57,196 bases of DNA from an uncultured Lachnospiraceae bacterium (GTDB lineage Bacteria; Bacillota; Clostridia; Lachnospirales; Lachnospiraceae). Shown one piece after another: positions 8,265 through 16,801 of this stretch. Under the pieces are notes generated by a model, which was not told where the DNA came from, did no database searches, and saw only the letters and a program-made list of their open reading frames with translations. The DNA is taken from positions 1 through 57,196 of the forward strand of contig CATBDC010000021.1 of the NCBI GenBank assembly GCA_949502235.1, given 5' to 3'. How positions within the stretch are numbered: the stretch's first letter is position 1; every line of letters starts with the position of its first letter. The translations under genes were made by a program, and so were the position numbers.

Positions 8265-9986
8265 ATGAAGAGATTCAAAAAAGTTTTTGCAGTGATTTTA
8301 TCATTAGCAATGGTTCTGGGAATGTCATTGACATCATTTGCAGCACCAGTTGTTTCAAACGGTGATGGCAAAGTGCCATCAGATGAAAATAAGGCAACAG
8401 CAACAGCATCAAATATAGAGGCTGGAGCAGTTGTAACAGCATATCGTATTGTTAAGCCGTCATATACATCAAATGGTATTACTGGATATGAGGCAACAAC
8501 AGAGGCCGTTAAAGCTATTTTAGTAGATGCAGAGAAAAAGGAAGCTCCAACAATAGTGACATCTGCTCAGATTACAGAGATTGCTAATTTAGATTTGACC
8601 CAATTTAGTGATGTTGTAGTGATGAAAGGCGGAGATCCAGATACAAATGGGTTAACAACATATACAGCAGAACTTCCTGCTGGATACTGGATGGTTATAG
8701 TGTCTAAAGGTTCTACGCAATATAATAAAGTATATAACCCAATGCTGTTGGGTGTTTACTACAGCAAGAGTGGTTCAAACAGCCAGTTAACAATGGGGCC
8801 AGTAGATGCTGCAGAGAATTGGACGCTTGAAACAGAAAATGCATTTGCAAAATCATCAGAACCTACTCTTCAGAAGTTTATTGTTGAAGATGGAGAAGAA
8901 GTAAAAGGTAATGATGTAGCATTTGTAGGTGACAACTATGGAGATGTTGTTAATTTCAGAATTAAAACACAGATTCCGTCATATAGCGATGATTATGAAG
9001 ATGTTATGGTAAAAATAGCAGATACTTTGGATCCGGGATTAACTCTTGATATGAATTCAATTACAGTATCTGTAGGTGGAACAGACGTTACAAATGATAA
9101 AGTGGCTTACACAGCACATGATGTAACAGTTGCTGGTTTTACTATTGATTTCTTTAGTGATTATGCAAAATTAAATGGCAACAAAGAAGTTATCGTAGAA
9201 TATAGTGCAACAATAAATAAAGATGCAAACATAAACTATGATTTTAATAAGAATACAGCTACGTTAGATTATACAAATAATCCGAGTAATGTAGAAGATG
9301 CTAAACATTTAGAAGATCAGACATACACATATACATTTGCAATCGACTCTGATATTACTGGAAAATATGATGAGGAGTGGAAGAAACTTACTGAAGAAAT
9401 CGTTAAGACTGGCGATAAGAAGGTTATAGATCTGGGAGGTGGTCAGTCAACAGTAACAACAAGACTTGAGGGAGCAGAATTCACATTAACAAGAACAGAT
9501 AAGAAGAGACCGGATGGTACTGACTATGTGTATACAAAAGTAACAGATGAGAATGGATATCTGAAATTCAGAGGCTTGGATGCTGGGACATATACTTTAG
9601 TGGAGACAAAAGCGCCAGAAGGATATTCATTAAATAATACACCTGCTACAGTTGTAATTACATCTGATATAGATGAAACAACAGGTCTTTTGAATTCCTA
9701 TACTATCACAATTAATGGTGAGAAGACATCAACATATAAGGCAACTTATGAGGGTGAAACAATTACAAAGATCGAGTATGTAAATGGTGGGACACAGTTG
9801 GATAAACCAGATGAAAATCACCAGACAACTGGAGCATCAGATATTTTTGAAATTAAGAATACCAAGCTTGCAGCCCTCCCATCAACCGGTGGTATTGGTA
9901 CAACAATCTTCACAATCGGCGGATGTGCAATCATGATTATTGCAGCAGCATTATTCTTCGCAAGCCGCAGAAAAACTGCTAAATAA
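8265..9986 (+). CDS. Major shaft pilin (SpaA-type, LPXTG)
   Basis: A 573-residue sortase-polymerised backbone pilin. A classical signal peptide ends near SFAAP (residue ~27). The middle carries an isopeptide-forming pilin fold with a candidate shaft lysine region (LQKFIVEDGEEVKGNDVAF, ~204-222). A C-terminal Cna-B domain holds the E-box YTLVETKAPEGY. LPSTG at 538-542 is followed by a membrane helix and ASRRKTAK. The gene is followed by two class C sortases, which would join subunits through the Thr of LPSTG and a pilin Lys. Codon use is A/T-rich relative to the flanking sortases. A strong AAAAGGAG ribosome binding site precedes ATG 8265. Confidence 0.92.
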   Translation: MKRFKKVFAVILSLAMVLGMSLTSFAAPVVSNGDGKVPSDENKATATASNIEAGAVVTAYRIVKPSYTSNGITGYEATTEAVKAILVDAEKKEAPTIVTSAQITEIANLDLTQFSDVVVMKGGDPDTNGLTTYTAELPAGYWMVIVSKGSTQYNKVYNPMLLGVYYSKSGSNSQLTMGPVDAAENWTLETENAFAKSSEPTLQKFIVEDGEEVKGNDVAFVGDNYGDVVNFRIKTQIPSYSDDYEDVMVKIADTLDPGLTLDMNSITVSVGGTDVTNDKVAYTAHDVTVAGFTIDFFSDYAKLNGNKEVIVEYSATINKDANINYDFNKNTATLDYTNNPSNVEDAKHLEDQTYTYTFAIDSDITGKYDEEWKKLTEEIVKTGDKKVIDLGGGQSTVTTRLEGAEFTLTRTDKKRPDGTDYVYTKVTDENGYLKFRGLDAGTYTLVETKAPEGYSLNNTPATVVITSDIDETTGLLNSYTITINGEKTSTYKATYEGETITKIEYVNGGTQLDKPDENHQTTGASDIFEIKNTKLAALPSTGGIGTTIFTIGGCAIMIIAAALFFASRRKTAK

Positions 9987-10126
9987 TTACAGAGATATAA
10001 AAATACTTATTACTTAATAAAAGCTCCGGGGCACTTGTTGTCTCGGAGTGGTAAAACAAGGGTTGCTTTGAGCGGAGTGAACCGCAACATATTTAAAACA
10101 TAGATACAACATTAAGGAGAGTCCGG

Positions 10127-11065
10127 ATGAAGAAAAGAACCAGCAAAATCTTAATAGCGATTTTATTTTTAGCCGGGTTGTCCTTACTGCTGTATCCTTT
10201 TGTAGCAAACCAGTGGAATAACTACAGACAGAAAAGACTGATTTCCAATTATGAACAGGTAGTCGCAGAAAAGGAAGCGGCAGGAACTCTTGACTATGAC
10301 GCAGAATGGGAGACAGCTACGGAGTATAACGAAGCCCTGCTCCCCAGTATCCTTCCGGATGCTTTCGCTGTAGCGGAGGCTTCTGACGATAATGGTGAAT
10401 ATATGTCCAGCCTAAACATTGCCGGGGACGGCATTATGGGAACCGTGGAGATTCCAAAGATTAAGATTACCCTTCCTATTTTCCACGGTACGGATGAGGA
10501 AGTATTGGAAAAGGCAGCGGGACATCTGGAAGGAAGCTCTCTCCCGGTAGGCGGGGAGAATACTCATTCAGTTATTACCGCGCACAGGGGACTTCCAAGC
10601 GCGGCACTATTTACAGACCTTGATAAGCTGAAAAAGGGAGATCATTTTCTGATTCATGTATTGGATGATACGCTTTGTTATCAGGTGGATAAGATAACAG
10701 TTGTGGAGCCCAAGGACACAAAGGACATGGTAGTAGAGGAAGGGGAGGACCTTGTGACCCTTCTTACCTGTACCCCTTACGGAGTAAACAGCCACCGTAT
10801 GCTGGTGCGTGGACACAGGGTTCCTTATGTTCCGGGGGTTGAGGACGAGAGTATTCCGCTTAATAACATGAGCTTACATACCAACTATATCCTTTGGATT
10901 GTAGTGGGATTACTGGTGACAGGTATATTTAGTTTCTTCCTATATAAAAGGGAGCGTAAGAGAGAGGCGCTGCGGGCACAGAGCGCAGAGGCTGCCCCTG
11001 CCGGAGAAAATGGGGCGCAGGTGACAGATACCCCTGCCGATACCGGAGAGAAGCAAGAGGAGTAG
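10127..11065 (+). CDS. Class C sortase (pilin polymerase) 1
   Basis: A 312-residue membrane transpeptidase. Membrane segments lie at residues ~8-28 and ~250-272. The catalytic set is visible: His in ITAHRGLPSA, Cys215 in LLTCTPYG, and Arg in SHRMLVRGHR, the class C signature TLxTCTPYGxNxHRxLVRG. It covalently polymerises pilins that carry LPXTG. The C-terminal cytoplasmic tail is Ala/Glu-rich and long. ATG 10127 is preceded by AAGGAGAG. The gene lies 140 bases after the shaft pilin and 2 bases before a second, related sortase. One enzyme may favour shaft polymerisation and the other the minor pilin (inference). Confidence 0.95.
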   Translation: MKKRTSKILIAILFLAGLSLLLYPFVANQWNNYRQKRLISNYEQVVAEKEAAGTLDYDAEWETATEYNEALLPSILPDAFAVAEASDDNGEYMSSLNIAGDGIMGTVEIPKIKITLPIFHGTDEEVLEKAAGHLEGSSLPVGGENTHSVITAHRGLPSAALFTDLDKLKKGDHFLIHVLDDTLCYQVDKITVVEPKDTKDMVVEEGEDLVTLLTCTPYGVNSHRMLVRGHRVPYVPGVEDESIPLNNMSLHTNYILWIVVGLLVTGIFSFFLYKRERKREALRAQSAEAAPAGENGAQVTDTPADTGEKQEE

Positions 11066-11067
11066 AC

Positions 11068-11970
11068 ATGAAAAGAAAGATATCCACATTTCTATTTGGA
11101 CTGCTGTTTCTGGTTGGTTTCGGGATACTGGCGTATCCCACCATTTCAAATCAGTGGAATACGTACCGGCAGTCAAAGCTTATTTCCAACTACGACAGTG
11201 TAGTAAAGGAGATGACCGAGGAGGATTTTGAGGCGGAGTGGGAAGCAGCGAAGGCTTATAACCAGACCTTCGGGCAGAACAGCATCCGCAGTGATGTATT
11301 TGGAATCGAGGAATCAGATGACCTTAAAGGCACAGAGTATTGGAAGGTGCTGAATGTGGCTGGGGACGGCATCATGGGTTATCTTACCATACCGAAAATA
11401 AATGTCCGTTTATCCATTTACCACGGAACAGATGAGGATGTGATTCAGACCGGGGTAGGACATTTGAACGGAACAAAGCTTCCAATCGGAGGCGAAAATA
11501 ACCATAGTGTCCTGTCAGCCCACAGAGGACTTCCGAGTGCGAAGCTGTTTACGGATATTGATCAGCTAAAGGAAAAGGACAGATTTTATCTTCATATTTT
11601 AAATGAGGATTTGGCGTATGAGGTGGATCAGATTCTTCCCATGATTGACAAGGACGATTATGATGCCCTGGAAGAAGCCATGAAGATAGTGGAAGGCGAA
11701 GATTATGTAACCCTGTTTACTTGTACGCCTTATGGAGTAAACAGCCACCGGCTGTTAGTGCGGGGGCACAGGGTTCCGTATGACGGAGAGCTTGAAAGCA
11801 CGCCTGTGGATTCCATGGTACAGGCGATTCAGAATTACTATATGTTGTACCTGCTGATTGGACTTGGGGTGACGGTACTGGCGATTCTCATTATGCGCCG
11901 GGCCGCAAAGAAGAAGAGCATAAAGCAGGCGGAAATCAAAACAGATAACCGTGAGGAGGGAGAAAATTGA
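11068..11970 (+). CDS. Class C sortase (pilin polymerase) 2
   Basis: A 300-residue paralogue of the preceding sortase with the same layout: N-terminal membrane segment, catalytic His in LSAHRGLPSA, Cys219 in LFTCTPYG, Arg in SHRLLVRGHR, and a C-terminal membrane helix with a basic tail. The N-terminal regions (YP...NQWN.YRQ.(R/K)LISNY) are strikingly similar between the two enzymes, pointing to tandem duplication. It overlaps the next gene: the stop TGA shares bases with that gene's TTG start, so the two are translationally coupled. Confidence 0.95.
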   Translation: MKRKISTFLFGLLFLVGFGILAYPTISNQWNTYRQSKLISNYDSVVKEMTEEDFEAEWEAAKAYNQTFGQNSIRSDVFGIEESDDLKGTEYWKVLNVAGDGIMGYLTIPKINVRLSIYHGTDEDVIQTGVGHLNGTKLPIGGENNHSVLSAHRGLPSAKLFTDIDQLKEKDRFYLHILNEDLAYEVDQILPMIDKDDYDALEEAMKIVEGEDYVTLFTCTPYGVNSHRLLVRGHRVPYDGELESTPVDSMVQAIQNYYMLYLLIGLGVTVLAILIMRRAAKKKSIKQAEIKTDNREEGEN

Positions 11971-13037
11971 GGATAAGCAGAAAAGGAAAAACCGGATGCG
12001 CATTGGTTCTGGCTGCCCTTGTGGGACTGACCGGAGTGTCCATGCAGCAGACCTATGCGGCAGACGGGATTGATGTAAACAAAAATGATTGCAGTATTAC
12101 GGTATCCGTCTCCATAGGAAAGGGCGGAGACACACACGGGAATGACAAATATGTGGAAGATTTTAACGAAATGAATATCCACATTGATCTTTACCGCGTG
12201 GCTGATGTTGATGTGACAGGACAGAAGTACATAAGTATAGCTCCGTTTGAAAATGTAAATCTGACGGATATCAGCAGCGCAACCACAGCGGATGAGTGGC
12301 TTGCCAAGGCGGCAGAGGCGTCTAAGGAAGAAAATCTGGAGAAAGCCACGCCGGTAAATGCAGTGACAGCATCAGGGGAAGCGAAATTTGAAAATCTGAC
12401 TCCGGGAATGTATCTCGTAGTGCCCCAGGAAACATTTAATACGGACTACACGGTTAAATATACATTTACCCCGTACCTGACAGCGCTCCCGGGAAATGAA
12501 TACGCATTGACAGGAGCAGGAAGCGATGAGTGGATCTATGATACGGAAATCGGCCTGAAGCCAGAGGCAGAGCCTCAGTTCGGGAAGCTGAATATCAGGA
12601 AGAGACTGCAGAACTATAATGATACATTGGGCCAGACAACGTTTGTATTCCAGGCTGAGGCTGTAGATGAAGCCGGAGAGCTTCTGTATGACGCCGAGAA
12701 TAAGCCGGTGTACAGCGAAGTAGTAAGCACCACACATGCAGGCCTGGCGGAGGAGACGGTAACTCTTGAACATATCCCGGCCGGGGTTACGGTGAGAGTG
12801 ACAGAGGTCTATTCCGGCGCCAGCTATGAGGGCGTAGGGGATACGGTACAGGAAGTGCTCATATGGTCCGATGCGGCAGAGGGTCAGACGGTAAACGGCC
12901 AGACTATTGAGACTGCAGAGGTATCCTTTGAGAACAGATATGACGGAGGAAACCGGGGCGGCTATGGCGTGACGAATGAATTTACAAATGGAAATGCAGG
13001 ATGGGAGTGGACATCAGGACCCGCACAGGAAGATTAG
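11967..13037 (+). CDS. Pilin-like subunit without LPXTG (FctA/SpaA-like)
   Basis: A 356-residue secreted protein with a signal peptide ending near YAADG (residue ~33). The first domain resembles SpaA/FctA pilin subunits (MNIHIDLYRVADVDV..., then GMYLVVPQE). The second (GKLNIRKRLQNYNDTLGQTTFVFQAEAVD) resembles an FctA/Cna-B-like domain. The C-terminus is Gly/Asn-rich and ends in GPAQED with no LPXTG or membrane anchor. It therefore cannot be a normal sortase substrate by its own C-terminus and may be held by another subunit. Translation starts at TTG 11967 after GAGGAGGGAG, overlapping the sortase stop codon. Confidence 0.8.
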   Translation: MRISRKGKTGCALVLAALVGLTGVSMQQTYAADGIDVNKNDCSITVSVSIGKGGDTHGNDKYVEDFNEMNIHIDLYRVADVDVTGQKYISIAPFENVNLTDISSATTADEWLAKAAEASKEENLEKATPVNAVTASGEAKFENLTPGMYLVVPQETFNTDYTVKYTFTPYLTALPGNEYALTGAGSDEWIYDTEIGLKPEAEPQFGKLNIRKRLQNYNDTLGQTTFVFQAEAVDEAGELLYDAENKPVYSEVVSTTHAGLAEETVTLEHIPAGVTVRVTEVYSGASYEGVGDTVQEVLIWSDAAEGQTVNGQTIETAEVSFENRYDGGNRGGYGVTNEFTNGNAGWEWTSGPAQED

Positions 13038-13055
13038 AAAGGGGCTGCGACAGGA

Positions 13056-13640
13056 ATGAAGATGATGAGAAAATATAAAAAAGTAGCTGCAATGTCAGCC
13101 GCAGCGCTGGGTCTGGTGGCAGCGCTTACGATTGAAAGCTCCATGGCGTATTTTACAACCTATGTATCTGCCGAGGGCGGCCATATCGTAAATATGGGAG
13201 CAAGGACAGAGATCCAGGAAGATGTAAGTGAGATGACAAAGCACATTACATTGCTGAACACATCAGACAGAGGAGACTGCTTTGTACGTGTGAAGGTATT
13301 TTACGGAGCCGGAATATCAGTAACATATTCGTCACTCCCTGATGAAGAGGGAAATGTTAACTGGTATGACGGCGGGGACGGCTACTGGTATTACAGGCCG
13401 GTGCTTCCGGTAGGCCAGGAAACAAAAACGCAGCTTGATGTAAAGATTGATACAACAGGGCTTGTAAAGCCGGGTGAAGATCCGGATACGGCGACAGAAT
13501 TTATCAAGGATAAGTTCAATGTAGTTGTTGTTCAGGAGTGTACGCCGGTGCTTTATGACGACAATGGAGAGGCATACGCCAACTGGGATACGATTTACAC
13601 GGATTACCAGGAGGTCAGAGGAGAGGGGGATGATAACTAA
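13056..13640 (+). CDS. TasA/camelysin-like secreted protein 1
   Basis: A 194-residue protein with the N-terminus typical of SipW-processed fibre proteins: basic start, Ala-rich hydrophobic core and the signature SSMAYFTTY followed by a Gly-rich stretch. The mature domain is a small beta-sandwich-like sequence with the conserved 'VRVKVFYG' strand found in TasA/CalY-type proteins. Relatives in Bacillus form extracellular fibres or act as their minor subunits. Its processing enzyme is probably the SipW-type peptidase at 16204-16740 (inference from pairing in known operons). It ends in TAATG, overlapping the next gene by one base. Confidence 0.8.
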   Translation: MKMMRKYKKVAAMSAAALGLVAALTIESSMAYFTTYVSAEGGHIVNMGARTEIQEDVSEMTKHITLLNTSDRGDCFVRVKVFYGAGISVTYSSLPDEEGNVNWYDGGDGYWYYRPVLPVGQETKTQLDVKIDTTGLVKPGEDPDTATEFIKDKFNVVVVQECTPVLYDDNGEAYANWDTIYTDYQEVRGEGDDN

Positions 13641-14389
13641 TGAAAAAGAGTAGAAAAGCATCCCGCAGCAGAAAAATGACCTATATGCTTCTTGCGGCAG
13701 CGATGGTACTGCTTCTTGGCAGTGCACTGGGCAGCACGAGGGCAGCCCTTACCTATTACAGTGAGAACTATACGGCCCAGATCCGGGTAGGACAGATAGG
13801 CGTAAGCCTTCTGGAAAATGGAAATACCGTTACCCGCCGGGACTATGACGGGGATAAATGGGTGGAAACTAGCGGCGCGCTGCTTGAAAATATGCTTGAC
13901 AAAGAGGCAAAAGAAAAGCTGGTTCTGAACAAAAGCTATGAGGAAGAGCTTACCGTAGAGAACAGCGGAAGTATCGATGAATATGTCCGGGTAAGGATTT
14001 ATAAATACTGGACAAAGGGCAAAGGCGATAATAAAAAGAAGGTAACATCCCTGTCGCCGGATTTGATTAAGCTGAATCTTATTAACGGGGGACAGTGGAT
14101 TAATCCGGATGCGGGAGCAAAGAATAAAGAGTGTACAGAGCTTTATTACAAAGGGATTCTTCCGCAGGGTCAGAAAACAGCCGCATTTGCAGATACGATT
14201 ACCATTGACGGCCAGGTTGCAGAAGATGTGACCATAACAACGAAGGACAATATTATTACGACTACTTATAAATATGACGGTGTGGAATTCCATCTGGACG
14301 TAGAGGTGGATGCAGTGCAGACACATAACGCCCAGGATGCGATTATGAGTGCATGGGGCGTAGACGCGGCGGCTCTTGGGATTCTGTAA
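13640..14389 (+). CDS. TasA/camelysin-like secreted protein 2
   Basis: A 249-residue protein with a basic N-terminus (KKSRKASRSRK), a hydrophobic segment and a SipW-type cleavage region (GSTRAALTYYSENY). The mature part is a TasA-like beta sandwich with 'EYVRVRIYKYWTKG' resembling the equivalent strand in the preceding protein. No sortase signal or C-terminal membrane helix is present. It may be the main or accessory amyloid-like fibre subunit. The start overlaps the stop of the preceding gene, and the next gene begins 14 bases downstream. Confidence 0.78.
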   Translation: MKKSRKASRSRKMTYMLLAAAMVLLLGSALGSTRAALTYYSENYTAQIRVGQIGVSLLENGNTVTRRDYDGDKWVETSGALLENMLDKEAKEKLVLNKSYEEELTVENSGSIDEYVRVRIYKYWTKGKGDNKKKVTSLSPDLIKLNLINGGQWINPDAGAKNKECTELYYKGILPQGQKTAAFADTITIDGQVAEDVTITTKDNIITTTYKYDGVEFHLDVEVDAVQTHNAQDAIMSAWGVDAAALGIL

Positions 14390-14403
14390 GGAGGAGTGAG
14401 AGA

Positions 14404-15180
14404 ATGAAGAAAAGAATATTTGCGACATGCTTTGCGGTGCTTCTGGCTCTCGCCTCCCCGGTAACGGCGTTTGCCGATAATGTGATTAAGGGTGAGGCCG
14501 GGTGGCGGGTAACCTTTGACGGCAGGCGTATGGACAGTAATTTTTCTACAGCAAAGATTGATGAGCAGATAGGCGGCCTGCAGCCAGGGGATTCTATTGA
14601 GCTTACCATTGCCCTTAACAACAATTACAACGGGCAGGTGGACTGGTACATGAAGAACCAGGTCCTGGAGTCTCTGGAGGATGCCGGAAATGCGGCGGGC
14701 GGTGCTTATGATTATCTGCTGACCTATACCGATAAGGCGGGCGAGACAACAACGCTTTACTCCAGCGAGGCTTTCGGCGGAGACGGAAGGATTAACGGCG
14801 TAGGGCTTCACGGAGCGACAACAACGCTGGATGACTATTTCTATCTGGATCGCATGGGAAATAATGACAGCGGAACAGTAAAGCTTATCGTAAAGCTGGA
14901 AGGCGAGACACAGGGAAATGATTATCAGAATACTCTTGCAAGACTGCAGATGGATTTTGCTACGGAGCTTGTAAGCGGAAGCACTAATCCTCCGGGAACA
15001 GGGCGTAATGCGGTAAAGACCGGTGACCAGACAAAGATTTTATTGTATGTGGTTCTGACTCTTGCGGCTGGCCTTGTACTTCTTATAACAGCAGTGGTAA
15101 GATTGCGCCGTGACCGTGAGGAAGCGGTAGTCAGGGTAGAGGAAACAAGAGGAAAGACAGCAAGAAGGAGGCGGAGATAA
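14404..15180 (+). CDS. Surface protein with VKTGD-type sorting-like tail
   Basis: A 258-residue secreted protein. The signal peptide ends at VTAFADN (residue ~23). The ~190-residue beta-rich ectodomain (ELTIALNNNYNGQVDWYMKNQ) is not assignable to a named family but has the feel of a TasA-associated domain. The C-terminus reads NAVKTGDQT, a hydrophobic helix and a long Arg-rich tail. This resembles the atypical xxKTGD sorting signals seen in many Clostridia, so it may be anchored by a sortase or simply be a membrane protein. ATG 14404 follows AAGGAGGAG; the longer frame from 14353 overlaps the previous gene without a good start site. Confidence 0.8.
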   Translation: MKKRIFATCFAVLLALASPVTAFADNVIKGEAGWRVTFDGRRMDSNFSTAKIDEQIGGLQPGDSIELTIALNNNYNGQVDWYMKNQVLESLEDAGNAAGGAYDYLLTYTDKAGETTTLYSSEAFGGDGRINGVGLHGATTTLDDYFYLDRMGNNDSGTVKLIVKLEGETQGNDYQNTLARLQMDFATELVSGSTNPPGTGRNAVKTGDQTKILLYVVLTLAAGLVLLITAVVRLRRDREEAVVRVEETRGKTARRRRR

Positions 15181-15181
15181 T

Positions 15182-16198
15182 ATGAAGTATTTAAAGAAAA
15201 TACGGATGAGTCTTCTGATTCTGTCAGTATTTATCATGACAATCGGCCAGACAGCATTTGCGGCGGATGAGGAGTATACTTATACGGTGAGGCTGTATGC
15301 GGGGAATCAGGGAACGCTTTCCAGGGAAGCTATTCAGAGGGAAAATCCGGGAGCTGATGTGACTGGGGGCGGAAAGGAAGTTGTAATTGCAAATTTGAAA
15401 TATGACGAGACTGTATACATTTCTCCCCAGGCGGCTGCAAAGGCAGCGGACGAAAGATATTATGTGAAGGGCATAAGGATTTCCGGAAGGGATAATTCAG
15501 AGGCGGAAAATGTTGCTTCTACCTTTGATGTGGACGGCGACAGGGCATATGTAATTGCTTACGGAATCAGCGGCGACATGGTGTCTTACACGGTTAATTA
15601 TGTGGATGCAGCCGGAAATACGCTGCTCGCCAGTGATACCTATTATGGAAATATAGGAGAGCGGCAGTACGTATCTGCCCGCTATGTGGACGGATATTTA
15701 CCGCAGGCGTATAACCTTGTAAGGACGTTATCAGCCAATTCGGCAGAAAATACATTTGACTTTGTATACACGCCAGTGACCACACCAGCTCCGGTAACTC
15801 CGGAGACAACAACACCTGCGGCAGATGCAGGGACAGCAGCGCCTGCGGCACCTGCGGGGGCAGCGGCAGATGCGGGAGCGGCAGCAGCACCGGGTCCGGC
15901 AGCGGCAGATGAAGGCGGCGAGGATCTTACGGCAGCGCCGGATGAAGAAGTTCCCCAGGATTTGGTAGATCTGGACGAAGAGGACGGCGAAGTACCTCTG
16001 GCTAACCAGAATCTTGACAAACAGGAGCGCCCGGGCACACGGATGAGCTATCTGCCTGTCTATGTGGGCATTGGATCCGCGGCAGTGCTCGGACTGATTC
16101 TGGCAGCCCTTTATCTCAACAAACGCCGGAAAGTATCTGCGGGAAATGTTCAAAATGAGCTTATGCCTGACGATATGAATATAAGAGATGATGAGTAA
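15182..16198 (+). CDS. MucBP-like membrane-anchored surface protein
   Basis: A 338-residue protein with a signal peptide ending near AFAADE, a beta-rich domain (residues ~30-125), and a MucBP-like repeat (YTVNYVDAAGNTLLASDTYYGNIGE, ~132-190). A long Ala/Pro-rich linker and an acidic stretch with EVPLA-NQNL follow; the latter resembles the spacer before LPXTG signals in Cna-B proteins. A membrane helix and KRRK lie near the C-terminus. No clear LPXTG exists (RPGTR is a poor match), so it is probably anchored by its own helix. It starts one base after the preceding stop with AAGGAGGCGGAG upstream. Confidence 0.75.
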   Translation: MKYLKKIRMSLLILSVFIMTIGQTAFAADEEYTYTVRLYAGNQGTLSREAIQRENPGADVTGGGKEVVIANLKYDETVYISPQAAAKAADERYYVKGIRISGRDNSEAENVASTFDVDGDRAYVIAYGISGDMVSYTVNYVDAAGNTLLASDTYYGNIGERQYVSARYVDGYLPQAYNLVRTLSANSAENTFDFVYTPVTTPAPVTPETTTPAADAGTAAPAAPAGAAADAGAAAAPGPAAADEGGEDLTAAPDEEVPQDLVDLDEEDGEVPLANQNLDKQERPGTRMSYLPVYVGIGSAAVLGLILAALYLNKRRKVSAGNVQNELMPDDMNIRDDE

Positions 16199-16203
16199 GC
16201 ATC

Positions 16204-16740
16204 ATGGGCAGACGGAGAAAAAATTATAAAAAAACGAAAAAAAACGGGAGGATTGCATCGGTTTGTGGTATAATGGGTACTGCATTGATAGTAATAGTAA
16301 TCCTCCTATGTTCTATGTTAGTGGTGCCGGGGATATTTGGGATACATATGTACAACGTAATCACCGGCAGCATGGAGCCGGCTATCAGGGTGGGAAGCCT
16401 GATTTACATCCATGAGACGGCGCCGGAAGACATAGAAGAGGAAGATATTATTGCTTTCTACGGCTCTGCCGGGGACGGCGGCATCATTACCCACCGCGTT
16501 GTGAAGAATAATGCAGTGTCCGGCATGTTCAGGACAAAGGGGGACGCAAATGCCGGGGAGGATCCCACGCCTGTGTCCTACGATGATTTTATCGGCAGAG
16601 TGGTACTGGCGATTCCGCATATGGGGAAGGTATTGACAATTTTAACCTCCTTTTACGGGAAAATCGCAGCGGTGTGCGTTATTATAGTTGGGGCGCTTTT
16701 GAATATTCTAAGCTCCCGGTATAAGGAAGAATTGCTGTGA
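16204..16740 (+). CDS. sipW: SipW-type signal peptidase I (Ser/His)
   Basis: A 178-residue signal peptidase of the archaeal/ER-like type. It shows an N-terminal membrane segment, the catalytic Ser in NVITGSMEPAI, the His that replaces the bacterial Lys in IITHRVV, and a C-terminal membrane helix. SipW is the enzyme that processes TasA and YqxM/TapA in Bacillus. Here it lies three genes after two TasA-like proteins, which it probably matures. Its presence together with the Ser/Lys enzyme at 2974-3561 shows two export-processing systems in one locus. It begins 5 bases after the previous stop; the ribosome binding site is weak, suggesting coupling. Confidence 0.93.
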   Translation: MGRRRKNYKKTKKNGRIASVCGIMGTALIVIVILLCSMLVVPGIFGIHMYNVITGSMEPAIRVGSLIYIHETAPEDIEEEDIIAFYGSAGDGGIITHRVVKNNAVSGMFRTKGDANAGEDPTPVSYDDFIGRVVLAIPHMGKVLTILTSFYGKIAAVCVIIVGALLNILSSRYKEELL

Positions 16741-16801
16741 ACGGAGTGAACAGCAGGTTATATTTTACGAGAGTAGGAACGACAGAAAGGAAATGATTTG
16801 A

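Noticed and set aside
15682-16038. Long minus-strand open frame rich in Ala, Ser and Gly opposite the MucBP-like protein
   Set aside because: It is the antisense shadow of the Ala/Pro-rich linker; it has no ribosome binding site and no recognisable fold.
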